This document shows, one piece after another, positions 27,640-39,045 of a stretch of DNA of 64,000 nt (positions are counted from its first letter, which is position 1; each line of letters begins with the position of its first letter). The notes under the pieces were generated by a model, which ran no database searches, was not told where the DNA came from, and was given only the letters and a program-made list of their open reading frames with translations. This DNA is from Candidatus Nitrotoga sp. MKT (lineage in GTDB: Bacteria > Pseudomonadota > Gammaproteobacteria > Burkholderiales > Gallionellaceae), in assembly GCA_003402345.1 (NCBI GenBank), contig QFXH01000007.1:62001-126000 (forward strand), given 5' to 3'. The position numbers and the translations under genes are program-made.

Positions 27640-27971
27640 ATGAATTTTCTTTGCTTTCTGCTGGCTGTTATTTTAGCGGATTTCACTGTGCACTTGTAAT
27701 CGCGAATGCTTGGCAAGTAAGCAACGATTTTACTATGGGAAACTCTGTGGGTAGAGTAACCATTTAGGAAATGGGCTATCGCGGCGCGCCGGTTTAGTTA
27801 ATGCTATGCCTTGATGCTCGTTAATAACATGATGCGCCCACGTTAAGTTTCTTTAGGTTGGGGCAGATGGGTTTGACGATTTACCTATACCATGCATTTT
27901 CGGATGACCTAACGTCATAATCTGTTTTGAACGGGAGTGCTTCAACTACTATAATTTTTTGAATATGGAAA
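27640..27971. other. 332-base gap with no recognisable feature
   Basis: Both strands were read for genes, transposase fragments and strong hairpins; nothing convincing was found. The left part should contain the promoter of the DUF4254 gene, and lipA ends at the right border. Confidence 0.5.
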
Positions 27972-28910
27972 TTATATAGCGCCAGCCTGGTGTGCCTGCT
28001 CATCAGCATGGTAGCTGCTACGTACCATTGGCCCGCAGGCTGCATGTGAAAATCCCATTTCTAGCGCGGACTGCTCGAACATCTTGAAGGTGTCCGGGTG
28101 GACATAACGTAACACCGGTAGATGACTGTCGGAAGGTTGCAAATATTGTCCCAGCGTGAGCATTTGTACATCGTGTGCGCGCATGTCCCTCATTACCTGT
28201 AGCACCTCATCGTCTGTTTCACCTAGTCCCAACATCAGGCCGGATTTTGTTATCACTTGTGGAAAGCGTGTTTTGAAATCTTTTAATAATTTGAGCGAAT
28301 GGGCGTAGTCTGCGCCGGGACGCGCCAATTTGTAGAGGCGTGGCACGGTTTCCATATTGTGGTTAAGTACGTCAGGCAGGCTATTTGCCAGAATGTCCAA
28401 TGCGGTTTCCAAGCGGCCACGAAAATCCGGAACCAGTGTTTCCAGCTTGGTATGGGGTGAAGACGCGCGAATGGCGGTCAGGCAATCGACGAAATGCTGG
28501 GCACCGCCATCCCGCAGATCGTCGCGGTCCACACTGGTGATAACCACGTACTTAAGCTTGAGTATCGCAATGGATTGCGCCAGATGTGCCGGTTCGTTAG
28601 CATCTGGCGCCAGCGGTTTGCCGTGCCCTACGTCGCAGAAGGGGCAACGCCGTGTGCAGAGGTCGCCTAAAATCATGAAAGTGGCCGTGCCCTTGCTGAA
28701 ACATTCGCCAATGTTGGGGCAAGATGCCTCTTCGCACACAGTATGCAATTTGTGTTCGCGTAGCAGGCGTTTGACGTCGTGATAACCTTGTCCGCTACCG
28801 GATTTAACGCGTATCCATTCTGGTTTGCGTAGTCGTTGCTCTAATTGGACTATTTTGATCGGATTACGTGTTGTTTTAGCTGCGCCAGTTTGCTTTTCTG
28901 TGATAGTCAT
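27972..28910 (-). CDS. lipA: Lipoyl synthase
   Basis: A radical-SAM enzyme of ~312 residues with both Fe-S cluster motifs: [12 protein letters not shown] for the auxiliary cluster and [10 protein letters not shown] for the radical-SAM cluster. The C-terminal serine ligand lies in [11 protein letters not shown]. It inserts two sulfurs into octanoyl groups on lipoyl domains. ATG 28910 was chosen because AAAAGGAAAAACC precedes it; the frame extends to an ATG at 28958 with no ribosome site. Last gene of the dacC-dat-ybeD-lipB-lipA operon, ~130 bases after lipB. Confidence 0.96.
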   Translation of the reverse strand: MTITEKQTGAAKTTRNPIKIVQLEQRLRKPEWIRVKSGSGQGYHDVKRLLREHKLHTVCEEASCPNIGECFSKGTATFMILGDLCTRRCPFCDVGHGKPLAPDANEPAHLAQSIAILKLKYVVITSVDRDDLRDGGAQHFVDCLTAIRASSPHTKLETLVPDFRGRLETALDILANSLPDVLNHNMETVPRLYKLARPGADYAHSLKLLKDFKTRFPQVITKSGLMLGLGETDDEVLQVMRDMRAHDVQMLTLGQYLQPSDSHLPVLRYVHPDTFKMFEQSALEMGFSHAACGPMVRSSYHADEQAHQAGAI

Positions 28911-29039
28911 AATGGTTTTTCCTTTTAGCTGGTTTGCTTGTAATGCCTGCTCTGACATAGCTGTTGTTTATTTTTTAGGAGCGTGCCTAGTGTGAAATAT
29001 TAATCATTCGCAGGAGCCTGCTTCCGCAAATATACATTA

Positions 29040-29669
29040 TTAGGCCGATTTTTCTGATTTATGTTGCTGTAATAATTTGATCAAATTCTGTGCAAGTTGC
29101 AATTCCAGTTCAGACCGCGGAGCACTTATACCAAAGTCTTTTGCTTGGATAACACGCAATCCGGCAAAGCCACATGGGTTAATGTATGCGAACGGGGCAA
29201 GATCCATATCTACGTTGAATGCCAATCCGTGGTAGCAGCATCCATTGCGGATTTTTAATCCGAGTGCGGCAATTTTTGCGTTATCTACATACACGCCCGG
29301 TGCTTCCTCTCGTCCCTGTGCTATTACGCCGAATGGCGCAAGCAAATCTATCACAGCCTGTTCCATTAGCCGTACCAGCCCGCGCACGTTAAGTTTCCAG
29401 CGACGTAAATCCAGCATCAGGTAGGCGACGATCTGGCCGGGGCCGTGGTAGGTAATTTGGCCGCCACGGTCGATCTTGACTACCGGTATGTCGCTGGCAT
29501 GTAAAAGATGCTCCGGTTTTCCTGCCAAGCCTTGGGTATAGACGGGAAAATGATGTAGCAACCAGATTTCGTCTTGCGTGTCGGCGTTACGCGCAGCGGT
29601 AAACTGCTGCATTGCTTGCCAGGTTTTTTGGTATTCGACCAGGCCTAGATGTTTAATCAGCGGTACCAT
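29040..29669 (-). CDS. lipB: Octanoyl-ACP:protein octanoyltransferase
   Basis: A 209-residue transferase with the LipB signatures [20 protein letters not shown] and [19 protein letters not shown], and the catalytic cysteine in INPCGFAGL. It moves octanoate from ACP to lipoyl domains ahead of LipA. It starts four bases after the ybeD stop, in the expected operon order. Confidence 0.96.
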   Translation of the reverse strand: MVPLIKHLGLVEYQKTWQAMQQFTAARNADTQDEIWLLHHFPVYTQGLAGKPEHLLHASDIPVVKIDRGGQITYHGPGQIVAYLMLDLRRWKLNVRGLVRLMEQAVIDLLAPFGVIAQGREEAPGVYVDNAKIAALGLKIRNGCCYHGLAFNVDMDLAPFAYINPCGFAGLRVIQAKDFGISAPRSELELQLAQNLIKLLQQHKSEKSA

Positions 29670-29673
29670 TTCA

Positions 29674-29976
29674 CTAAAGTACCATCACTACTTGTGGGTG
29701 GTCGCACAATTCTTGATACAGCGCATTGAGTTGTTCGTGTGAAGTGGCGCGCACGGTGCAGGTTAGGCCGATGTAGCGTGCGCCGCTACTGGGGCGCATT
29801 TCCATGGTGGCAGCATTAAAGTCATGATCGTAACGCATTACCACTTCCGCTACTGCTTGCGCGAAGCCCTGATGCGACAGCCCTAACACCTTGATTGGAA
29901 AGTCGCACGGGTATTCGATAAGGCTGTCAGTAAGTGCCATGGATAAGTTGGTATGGTTAGGTTCTTCTGTCCCCAT
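29674..29976 (-). CDS. ybeD: YbeD/DUF493 family protein
   Basis: A 100-residue protein of the YbeD family, an ACT-like small fold: [20 protein letters not shown], then a central [20 protein letters not shown] and a final [15 protein letters not shown]. Its function is not established; it is almost always next to lipB. A start 12 codons later ([10 protein letters not shown]) would fit the usual ~88-residue length. Confidence 0.9.
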   Translation of the reverse strand: MGTEEPNHTNLSMALTDSLIEYPCDFPIKVLGLSHQGFAQAVAEVVMRYDHDFNAATMEMRPSSGARYIGLTCTVRATSHEQLNALYQELCDHPQVVMVL

Positions 29977-30080
29977 AAAGGCAGGGATTCAGCTTGTTTA
30001 TTTGATTGCAATTTGATCAAATTTATTACCGCCGATATCTGCCAAGTTGTTGGCTGACTACACGGGAATATTGAGCTTTG

Positions 30081-30938
30081 CTACGTCTTCCGCATCACGT
30101 CGCGTTTGTAGTCCTGATAAAGTTTATGTAGTTTGGTGAACATCACTCCGGGTTTGCCATCGCCTACTGGTTTATTATCCAATGTGGTGATGGCCAGCAC
30201 TTCCTTGGTGGAGGAGGTGAGTAATAGCTCGTCGGCGTTGAATAATTCATTCTTGGCGATCTTGCGAACTTCATGAGGTATATTGTGGGCAGCGGCGATT
30301 TCCAGCAAGACGTCGTAGGTGATTCCAGGCAACATAAGATTATCTTTAGGCGGTGCGAGTAGGACGCCATTTTTTACCAAAAAAATGTTGCTGGCTGCGC
30401 CTTCGGTCATGAAATCATCATCACGTATCAAAATAGTTTCGGCACAGCCAGCGTCTATCGCCATTTGCCGTAGCAGCACATTAGGTAAAAGTGAGATAGC
30501 CTTGATGTCGCAGCGTAGCCAGCGATTATCCGGCGCGCTTACCGCCCCCACGCCACTGGTAAGTAACGCGGTGGGTGGGGTGAGAAGTGGGTTGCTCATC
30601 ATAAATACGGTCGGCTGCACCGAAGGATTAGGGAAGGCATGATCGCGTTTGGCCACTCCGCGCGTGATATGCAGATATAAATATTGGTCTTCCGCTGTAT
30701 TGCGCCCGATCAGCTCCGTGATGAGCTTAGTCCACTCCTGGTCACTGTGCGGGTTTGCCAGGCGTATGCCGTCCAAGCTGAATTGCAGTCGCTTGAGATG
30801 TTCTGCCAGACGGAAAGCAAAGCGCGAATACACTGGGATAACTTCATATACGCCATCGCCGAAAATGAAGCCACGGTCCAGCACGGGAATGCGGGCTTCT
30901 TCAATGGGCATGAATTGCCCGTTCAAATAGATTGTCAT
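30081..30938 (-). CDS. dat: D-amino acid aminotransferase (class IV)
   Basis: A 285-residue fold-type IV PLP enzyme: DRGFIFGDGVYEVIPVY near the start, the PLP lysine in CDIKAISLLPNVL, the glutamate in FMTEGAASNIFLV and the late LLTSSTKEVLAI. It probably makes D-glutamate or D-alanine by transamination. ATG 30938 was chosen for its AAGGA site; the frame is open 38 codons further upstream but that stretch overlaps dacC and lacks homology. Its position between dacC and ybeD is standard in this group. Confidence 0.93.
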   Translation of the reverse strand: MTIYLNGQFMPIEEARIPVLDRGFIFGDGVYEVIPVYSRFAFRLAEHLKRLQFSLDGIRLANPHSDQEWTKLITELIGRNTAEDQYLYLHITRGVAKRDHAFPNPSVQPTVFMMSNPLLTPPTALLTSGVGAVSAPDNRWLRCDIKAISLLPNVLLRQMAIDAGCAETILIRDDDFMTEGAASNIFLVKNGVLLAPPKDNLMLPGITYDVLLEIAAAHNIPHEVRKIAKNELFNADELLLTSSTKEVLAITTLDNKPVGDGKPGVMFTKLHKLYQDYKRDVMRKT

Positions 30939-30960
30939 TTTATAGTCCTTAAAGGAGCTT

Positions 30961-32100
30961 TTATTTGAAAAGCAAGCGGATGCTGTCCCAACCGCGTGAA
31001 AATACATTGGCAAGCGGCACAGGCTCCAGCACCACCAGCTTGTATTCGGCATAAGGTTTGCCGCCCAGCGAAATTTTGATCATACCGACTTTTTGCCCAC
31101 CAGAAAGTGGCGCAATAAGAGGTTGTTGTGTTTCCATGGTCGCCTTTAATTGTGCCATTTGTCCCGTAGGGATGGACAGAAACAGGTCACTACGGAACCC
31201 CACTTTGGCTTTGCTTTCAGTGCCTTTCCACAGATGTAAGTTGGCTACCGGTTCGTTTTTCTTATATAGGCGCACTGCTTCAAAATTTTGGAAGCCGTAA
31301 TTTAGCAGTTTCTGGCTTTCGGTAGCCCGCAAGTTGTCAGAGGCTGTGCCCAGCACCACTGATATTAGCCGCCGTTGGTTGCGCTTGGCCGAAGCCACCA
31401 AACAGAAGCCTGCACTTTCAGTATGTCCTGTTTTCATTCCATCCACATAGGGATCCATCCACAATAAGCGATTGCGGTTGGCTTGATTGATATTGTTGTA
31501 CTGATATTCGCGCAAGCTATAGATTGGATAGTGCTCGGGAAAGTCGCGCACGATGGCAGCGGCGAGTATTGCAGTGTCATATGCGCTGGAATAGTGCTGT
31601 GGATGTGGCATTCCGGTGGCGTTGATGTAATGCGTGTTGCTCATGCCTAATCGTTGCGCTTCTTGGTTCATCAATTTAGCAAAATTTTCCTCGCTGCCAG
31701 CTATGGTGGTTGCCAATACGCGCGCGGCATCGTTACCAGACTGTACGATGAGGCCACGCAATAATTCTGCAATCGTTACGGGTTTATTCTTGTCCAGAAA
31801 CATGCGTGATTCCACGCCTTGGGCGCGCAGTGCTTCTGCTGAAGGGGTTATTGTCTGATTTAGCGAAAACTTGTTCAGTTTGAGGGAGCTGAAGGTTAGG
31901 TAGGCCGTCATCAATTTGGTAATAGATGCGGGTTCGGTGCGTTCGTTACCGTTTTGGTCGACCAGAATCTGATTGCTGGTAAAGTCATATAACAGATATG
32001 ACTTGGCTGCCAGCACCGGAGCGGGCGGCAGGTTGGTTAACTGCGCTTGGGCAAGCAAAGGGGATAATAGGGCGATGAAAAATAACAGCGAAAACTTCAT
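30961..32100 (-). CDS. dacC: D-alanyl-D-alanine carboxypeptidase (PBP5/6 type)
   Basis: A 379-residue exported penicillin-binding protein. A signal peptide (residues 1-~19, MKFSLLFFIALLSPLLAQA) is followed by the catalytic triad motifs SITK, SGND and KTGHT. The C-terminal PBP5-like domain and a final amphipathic helix (SRGWDSIRLLFK) anchor it to the inner membrane. It trims the terminal D-Ala from peptidoglycan stem peptides. ATG 32100 gives a clean signal peptide; the TTG at 32118 is less likely. First gene of the operon. Confidence 0.95.
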   Translation of the reverse strand: MKFSLLFFIALLSPLLAQAQLTNLPPAPVLAAKSYLLYDFTSNQILVDQNGNERTEPASITKLMTAYLTFSSLKLNKFSLNQTITPSAEALRAQGVESRMFLDKNKPVTIAELLRGLIVQSGNDAARVLATTIAGSEENFAKLMNQEAQRLGMSNTHYINATGMPHPQHYSSAYDTAILAAAIVRDFPEHYPIYSLREYQYNNINQANRNRLLWMDPYVDGMKTGHTESAGFCLVASAKRNQRRLISVVLGTASDNLRATESQKLLNYGFQNFEAVRLYKKNEPVANLHLWKGTESKAKVGFRSDLFLSIPTGQMAQLKATMETQQPLIAPLSGGQKVGMIKISLGGKPYAEYKLVVLEPVPLANVFSRGWDSIRLLFK

Positions 32101-32206
32101 ATTGAGGTTAGTAACCAAAATGGGTAATTATAGACGTGTGGGATTGGTTGGGCTATGGACTGACTTTAAGCTTGCCAAAGCTAAATGTATTGGAAAATCG
32201 AACATT

Positions 32207-33100
32207 TTATCCGTAGACTGCCGCAGCTTGTTCTGCTTGCTCAGCTACTTGCACACTGATTTCTTCGGACTTACTTGGATCAATTCCCAGAATTTCCCAA
32301 TCTTCGTCGCTGATGTTGGTGTCGACGTGTTCATTAATTCCAAAGGAAGCCAGTAATTTTTCCGCTAAATTAATCATATGTACTATTGGTTGTCCTGCTG
32401 CCGCCTCAATTGCATCCGGTGTATGGTGGTAGCGTAGTACGGCAATAATTTCATCTGGCAAATTCCAATGGCGTGCTAGCTCCGCGCCCAGTTCATCGTG
32501 GCATATTCCCAGCATTTCCTGTTCTACACTCAGAACAGGGCTATCAGATTCTGCTGATAAGCGTGCGTGCAGATCATCGCTCCGTTTTGGATCCAGGAAA
32601 GCGAGCGCAAGATAGCCTATATCGTGCAGTATGCCAGCCAAAAAGACTTGGTCATCCTTAGGGCGGATCTTTGCTGGCATGGCACGGGCGATGTCGATCA
32701 TGGCAAATGCGATGCCAAAGCTGTGTAACCAAAGATCTTGTATTTGAAACTTACCTGTGGTTACTTTGGTCGATAAGGACATGATGGCGATGCTAATTGC
32801 AACCGATTTGACTCGGTTCATGCCCAACAATACCGCAGCCTCTTTTACTGAGGTTGATTTGCGTGTGGAGCTAATTATTGATGAATTAGACAGTCCGATA
32901 ATTTTTGCTGAAATTTGCGGATCTTGCTCGATCAGCATCAGCATTTCCCGCTCGTCTTCATCGGTATTTATATGTAGTGCCAGTAGCTTTTGAGCAATGA
33001 CTGGCATAGCGGGCAGTGCATCAATCTGTTTGACAGCTTGTCTAAGATCAATGTTTGGGTTGCTGGAAACTACATCTGTACTGTTGGTTGACATGTTCAT
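32207..33100 (-). CDS. HDOD-domain protein
   Basis: A 297-residue cytoplasmic protein with an HDOD domain (about residues 25-220): IDALPAMPVIAQKLLALH, IEQDPQISAKIIGLSNSS, AAVLLGMNRVKSVAISIA, then AGILHDIGYLALAFLDP and EHDELGAELARHWNLP-like text (CHDELGAELARHWNLPDE). HDOD proteins act in signalling and usually lack HD-type phosphodiesterase activity. No receiver or GGDEF partner is present. It is divergent from the PCu(A)C gene, with a 212-base shared upstream region. Confidence 0.9.
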   Translation of the reverse strand: MNMSTNSTDVVSSNPNIDLRQAVKQIDALPAMPVIAQKLLALHINTDEDEREMLMLIEQDPQISAKIIGLSNSSIISSTRKSTSVKEAAVLLGMNRVKSVAISIAIMSLSTKVTTGKFQIQDLWLHSFGIAFAMIDIARAMPAKIRPKDDQVFLAGILHDIGYLALAFLDPKRSDDLHARLSAESDSPVLSVEQEMLGICHDELGAELARHWNLPDEIIAVLRYHHTPDAIEAAAGQPIVHMINLAEKLLASFGINEHVDTNISDEDWEILGIDPSKSEEISVQVAEQAEQAAAVYG

Positions 33101-33312
33101 TTTTCGAATTGATCCTGTTTGACATTGTTAACATGTGAAATGCTTATGGCTAATATTTTACCTAAATTGCTAACGTACAGATGCTTAATATTTCGCCAAA
33201 TTTAGGTAGGTGTCCTGTTTTTTAGATGTGATTGCAGGGAGTATGCTTGTTTTGTTTTGTGTAATTCATGTATCTTAGCCGTCTGTGTATTTTTTAAATT
33301 AAGGAGATTCAG

Positions 33313-33771
33313 ATGCGTTACGCAATTGCAATCGTCATGTTGTTTTGTGTGGCACAAGCATGGGCAGAAAATGTGGTAGTGAGTGACGCATCAGCGCGCG
33401 CCACGGCACCGGGACAAGAAAGCGCCGCAATACGGTTTTCCATTACCAGCAAGAAAGAAGCACGGCTGGTGGCGATTGTTAGCCCGGTTGCGGGTGCAGT
33501 TGAAATTCACAGTATGACGCATGATAACGGGGTTATGAAAATGCGTGCGATTGAATTTTTGCCGCTACCGGCAGGCAAGATGGTTAAGCTGGGAGCAAGT
33601 GGAAATCATGTGATGTTGCTTAACCTCAAAAATCCCCTTAAAGCAGGTGAAAGTGTGCCACTCACCATTACTGTGGAATTTGCTGATAAACGTAAAGAGA
33701 AGGTGAATGTAAGCGCCGAAGTTAAACCACTTGCCGCAAGTCGCGATGAGCACGAACGTCATATCCATTAG
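33313..33771 (+). CDS. PCu(A)C-type periplasmic copper chaperone
   Basis: A 152-residue exported protein: signal peptide residues 1-~18 (ending AQAWA), then the cupredoxin-like PCu(A)C fold with Cu(I) ligands arranged as H...M (EIHSMTHDNGVMKMR) and H.M (GNHVMLLNL). A C-terminal His-rich tail (DEHERHIH) may also bind metal. It delivers copper to cytochrome oxidase assembly. AAGGAG precedes the ATG; the gene ends at its own terminator. Confidence 0.93.
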   Translation: MRYAIAIVMLFCVAQAWAENVVVSDASARATAPGQESAAIRFSITSKKEARLVAIVSPVAGAVEIHSMTHDNGVMKMRAIEFLPLPAGKMVKLGASGNHVMLLNLKNPLKAGESVPLTITVEFADKRKEKVNVSAEVKPLAASRDEHERHIH

Positions 33772-33808
33772 TATTTCAATGACGCGTCACTAAATAAGAG
33801 CGAACTAA

Positions 33809-35427
<1,619 letters not shown>

Positions 35428-35551
35428 AGAAAAACGGCATGGCCGCCAAATCGGCAAGAGCGACTTTATGTGAAATTCGATGGCACAATGGTCGCAGTAA
35501 TGGATTATCCGTCCCGAAAATGATTGGTATGCATATAACAGGAGCTTTACC

Positions 35552-36667
35552 ATGATATTGATTCTTTCTTCTAATACCAACCAGCAGAGCGGAGACTATC
35601 AGCAACTGATTGCGTATCTCTCCGGGTTGGCGGGTGTTCAGATGCGCGTACATGTTGAGCGCGGTGCAGAGCAGGTATTAACCGAAATTTACCTCATCGG
35701 CAACACTAAGCAGCTAGACATTAAGGATATGCAAAGTTTGCCCTGTGTCGAGCGTGTGGTGTGCGTGTCGGAGGAATATCGCATCCTTGGGCAGCATAAA
35801 GATGACCCGCGTCCAACATATTTCGACTATAACGGCGTGCGCTTTGGCCAGGACACGCTCAACGTGTTTGCCGGACTTTGTGCGGTGGACAACGCCGAAC
35901 ATGTCGAGATCATGTTAAAAGCATTGCGCGATAATGGCCAGATTTGCACGCGTATGGGCGCGTACAAGCCGCGCACTAGCCCCTATGCTTTCCAGGGGCA
36001 TGGCAAGAATTGTTTGTCTTTTGTTTTCGACTTGGCGGGGAAATACGGCATAAAAGTGATTGCGATGGAAATTACGCATGAATCGCATCTCAACGAAATT
36101 CGCGCAGCATTGCAGCAGACCGGCAACCCCACTGGCGTGATGTTACAGATCGGCACACGTAATACACAGAATTTCGAACTGCTAAAAATCGTTGGACGTC
36201 AGCAGGAATTCCCGGTGCTGCTTAAACGCGGTTTTGGCATCACGCTGGACGAATCTCTAAACGCCGCCGAATATCTGGCGTCTGAAGGCAATCGCAATGT
36301 GGTGTTCGGCTTACGTGGTATGAAGACCAACATGGGCGATCCGCACCGCAACTTGGTGGACTTTGCGCATGTGCCGGTGGTCAAGCGTCTGACCCGGATG
36401 CCTGTGTGCATTGACCCATCGCATTCAGTTGGCACGCGCAGTGCCGCGCCCGATGGCATTCTCGATTTGATGCATATTACCGCGCAGGGGGTGATGGCTG
36501 GCGCCAATATGGTGCTGGTAGATTTTCATCCCGTTCCCTTAAAGGCGCTGGTGGATGGGCCGCAGGCATTATTGCTGAAAGAATTGCCACACTTCCTTGA
36601 GGATGTACAAATCGCGCGCGACGCGTATCTCAAGCGTGTGGCATTGGCGCAACGTTTCGCGCAGTGA
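35552..36667 (+). CDS. DAHP synthase, type I-beta
   Basis: A 371-residue 3-deoxy-7-phosphoheptulonate synthase of the KDO8P-synthase-like class. A ferredoxin-like N-terminal regulatory domain (about 1-90) precedes the barrel with GAYKPRTSPYAFQG, VIAMEITHES, LKRGFGITLDE, CIDPSHSVGTR and ANMVLVDFHP. It condenses PEP and erythrose-4-phosphate, the entry to aromatic synthesis. AGGAGC precedes the ATG. The N-terminal domain suggests feedback control. Confidence 0.92.
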   Translation: MILILSSNTNQQSGDYQQLIAYLSGLAGVQMRVHVERGAEQVLTEIYLIGNTKQLDIKDMQSLPCVERVVCVSEEYRILGQHKDDPRPTYFDYNGVRFGQDTLNVFAGLCAVDNAEHVEIMLKALRDNGQICTRMGAYKPRTSPYAFQGHGKNCLSFVFDLAGKYGIKVIAMEITHESHLNEIRAALQQTGNPTGVMLQIGTRNTQNFELLKIVGRQQEFPVLLKRGFGITLDESLNAAEYLASEGNRNVVFGLRGMKTNMGDPHRNLVDFAHVPVVKRLTRMPVCIDPSHSVGTRSAAPDGILDLMHITAQGVMAGANMVLVDFHPVPLKALVDGPQALLLKELPHFLEDVQIARDAYLKRVALAQRFAQ

Positions 36668-36729
36668 AGGGAGGTCTTTCTCTTCAGGCTGTTTCGTTCC
36701 CTTTGCTTTATTCTTCCCGCTTGCTGGAG

Positions 36730-37641
36730 ATGAGTGCGAGAAGCAGGTATGAAAGTAATTATATTATTGTAAAGTTTGTCATTTTTTTGTGCCTGCTGCT
36801 GTTTTGCGCAACTTCGCAGGCCACCACGCCATTTACTGTCACTGATGCCAGTGGCACGCAAGTAGTATTTGCCACACCGCCACAGCGCATTATCTCGTTA
36901 GCCCCCAACCTTACCGAATTGGCTTATGCCGCAGGTCTTGGCAACCATATGGTGGCGGTTACGGCATACAGTGACTATCCACAGCAAGCCAAACAACTGC
37001 CGCAAGTCGGCGATGCATTTCGTCTCGATTGGGAGCGTTTGGTCGCGTTAAAACCCGATCTGGTGCTGGCATGGGGCAGCAGCTTCTCATCGCGTGACCG
37101 TGCCACATTTGAAAAATTGAAGTTGAAAGTGCTGGTATTGGAACCCCGTCGTCTTGATGATATTCCCAAAGTATTACGCTTGCTGGGGCGCGTCGCTAGC
37201 ATTGAGCCAGTAGCTGAAGCTGCTGCGCATACCTTCGTGCAGCAGCTTGATACCTTGCGCCGACAGTATGCCGGACGCACTAAGGTGCGCGCCTATTTTC
37301 AAATTGCCGCAGCGCCGCTGCTTACGGTGAATGATGCGCATATCATCAGTGATGTGTTGCGTTTGTGTGGTGCGCAGAACGTATTTGCCGCTGTGCCCCT
37401 GTTGACTCCTGCCATTTCGAACGAGGCACTGGTAAAAGAAAATCCGCAGGTGATGCTAGCTGTCGCCGCCACGCATGGGCAGGAAGAAGAGGCGAAAAAA
37501 ATATGGCGCGGGTTGCCGTTGATTGCTGCCCGGCAAGGCCACACGGCTTTCATTCACCCCGACTTGATCAGCCGCTCTACGCCGCGCATTCTGCTTGGCG
37601 CCAAACGAATATGCGAACAGATAGAGTCAGCTCGTCATTAA
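36730..37641 (+). CDS. btuF: BtuF-like cobalamin/metal-chelate binding protein
   Basis: About 303 residues with a signal peptide (hydrophobic FVIFLCLLLFCATSQA, residues ~16-31), then a type III periplasmic binding fold: RIISLAPNLTELAYAAGLG, AVTAYSDYPQQAK, VGDAFRLDWERLVALKPDLV and a late GHTAFIHPDLISR. BtuF family members deliver cobalamin to BtuCD. No permease or ATPase gene is adjacent. The start is uncertain: the frame opens at 36664; ATG 36730 gives a reasonable signal peptide. Confidence 0.8.
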   Translation: MSARSRYESNYIIVKFVIFLCLLLFCATSQATTPFTVTDASGTQVVFATPPQRIISLAPNLTELAYAAGLGNHMVAVTAYSDYPQQAKQLPQVGDAFRLDWERLVALKPDLVLAWGSSFSSRDRATFEKLKLKVLVLEPRRLDDIPKVLRLLGRVASIEPVAEAAAHTFVQQLDTLRRQYAGRTKVRAYFQIAAAPLLTVNDAHIISDVLRLCGAQNVFAAVPLLTPAISNEALVKENPQVMLAVAATHGQEEEAKKIWRGLPLIAARQGHTAFIHPDLISRSTPRILLGAKRICEQIESARH

Positions 37642-37665
37642 GAGGTGGGCGATTGCGTCTGCTAA

Positions 37666-39045
37666 TTACGTTAATTTTTGGCGGGTAGTTACGATCATCG
37701 GGAAATTGACAGCTTCCCGGAATAGCACCATTACATAAAACAAAAGCATGGGCACAACATGCAATAAAGCGCGATTGATCGTAGTGTAGTCTTCCGCCCA
37801 TGCTTGAGCATGGGTAAAAAAGAAAACCACCGCGAGAAACGAAACAGCGGAGAGCAGCAAAATAGTCATGCACCGAAAAGCGGGGGCAAGAAGCCGCGGA
37901 AACGATAAAATAAGCGCCACCGCTACCAGATACCAGAGCAGGTGCCAGTTGTCCATCACCATCATGTTTTGCCAAAATGGCTGCCAATCCGCCGCGAAGC
38001 GCAGATGCACGTGATAGCCAAACAAATGAAAATCTTTTTCTCCAAGAACAAACAAAACTGCCACACCTGCTGCTGCCAGCACGGACGTCCCCACTAGTCC
38101 AGCGTGCGGCATGAACACAATCAACAACGCGGGAAGAAAAGTCAGCGCCCATGCAATGCCAGGTTGCTTGATCAAGATGCAGCCTAATCCAAACAGCAAT
38201 GCCATGGCTCCCTGCCAGAAATCGCGCTTTCTAGTCCAGTGAAAAAAAGCCATTGCTGCCAAGCCGTAAAACGCCCCCATAAATAAATCCGCATATCCTG
38301 CCAAAGCCACATGAGCATCCAAAATAGGAAGTGAAAGCAGGAAATAGGTAAACATCAGAGCAAATAATGGTGATACCTGCCATTGCCTGGCCTGACCATA
38401 AAATGCCAGACCCAGGGCGACCGCGCATAGTAGCCAAGGCAAGTTCATCAGCGTATCGTCCCATCTGCCCAAGCTGTAGCTCATCCATACTTGTATGAGC
38501 GGTATGGCAGGGGGGTAGTGGGGGGCTGCATCAGTGTAAGCGCCTGTCAATTCGCCGCTAAGCCAAATATCAGCGGGTACGAATTTCGCCAAGTGTCCAA
38601 GCTCATACCAAACCCGAGCCTTGGTTGCCCACTGTGACCAGGCATCCCAAGGAAATAGCGGGCGCCACATGATTTCCAGTCCCAGCCCTGTCAGCCGAAT
38701 TACAATAGCGGCCAACACGACGGCATACACGATTTTTCGCCACCCGGCCAAGCTATGCCAATCTGCTCCGGGCCGCCTGATTAGCCAAGGTTCCTTACGA
38801 CCAAACCAAGCACCGGCCACTGTCAATAATAAAAGTGCAAGCCCAACACTGAAGAAGCCAAGGCGGATTTCCAGCGTATTCAGTAAACGCATCACAAGTG
38901 TAGTTAATAATATTCCGCCCAGATAGCCATACCCCAAGAGCGTCGGCCATGTGACTCCAGTGGCCCTGAGCCAAGGTGCACGCAACCACACTACCCCCAA
39001 TAGCCAAGGCAGACATAAACCAGCCACTAACGTAAATAATTCCAT
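37666..39045 (-). CDS. Polytopic membrane protein, glycosyltransferase-like
   Basis: A 459-residue integral membrane protein with about eleven hydrophobic segments, beginning MELFTLVAGLCLPWLLGVVW. A periplasmic stretch (PLFPWDAWSQWATKARVWYE, with a later GAYTDAAPHYPPAIPL) resembles the loop of lipid-dependent (GT-C type) glycosyltransferases, but no specific family is recognised. Its ATG follows directly on the stop of the gene before it, so the two are coupled. Placed at the edge of the polysaccharide locus, it may act on lipid-linked sugars; this is inference. Confidence 0.65.
   Translation of the reverse strand: MELFTLVAGLCLPWLLGVVWLRAPWLRATGVTWPTLLGYGYLGGILLTTLVMRLLNTLEIRLGFFSVGLALLLLTVAGAWFGRKEPWLIRRPGADWHSLAGWRKIVYAVVLAAIVIRLTGLGLEIMWRPLFPWDAWSQWATKARVWYELGHLAKFVPADIWLSGELTGAYTDAAPHYPPAIPLIQVWMSYSLGRWDDTLMNLPWLLCAVALGLAFYGQARQWQVSPLFALMFTYFLLSLPILDAHVALAGYADLFMGAFYGLAAMAFFHWTRKRDFWQGAMALLFGLGCILIKQPGIAWALTFLPALLIVFMPHAGLVGTSVLAAAGVAVLFVLGEKDFHLFGYHVHLRFAADWQPFWQNMMVMDNWHLLWYLVAVALILSFPRLLAPAFRCMTILLLSAVSFLAVVFFFTHAQAWAEDYTTINRALLHVVPMLLFYVMVLFREAVNFPMIVTTRQKLT

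Noticed and set aside
35428-35551. Possible slmA relic after the HAD nucleotidase gene
   Set aside because: slmA often follows this gene in betaproteobacteria, but the short frame here shares no more than the first few residues, which is not enough to support a call.
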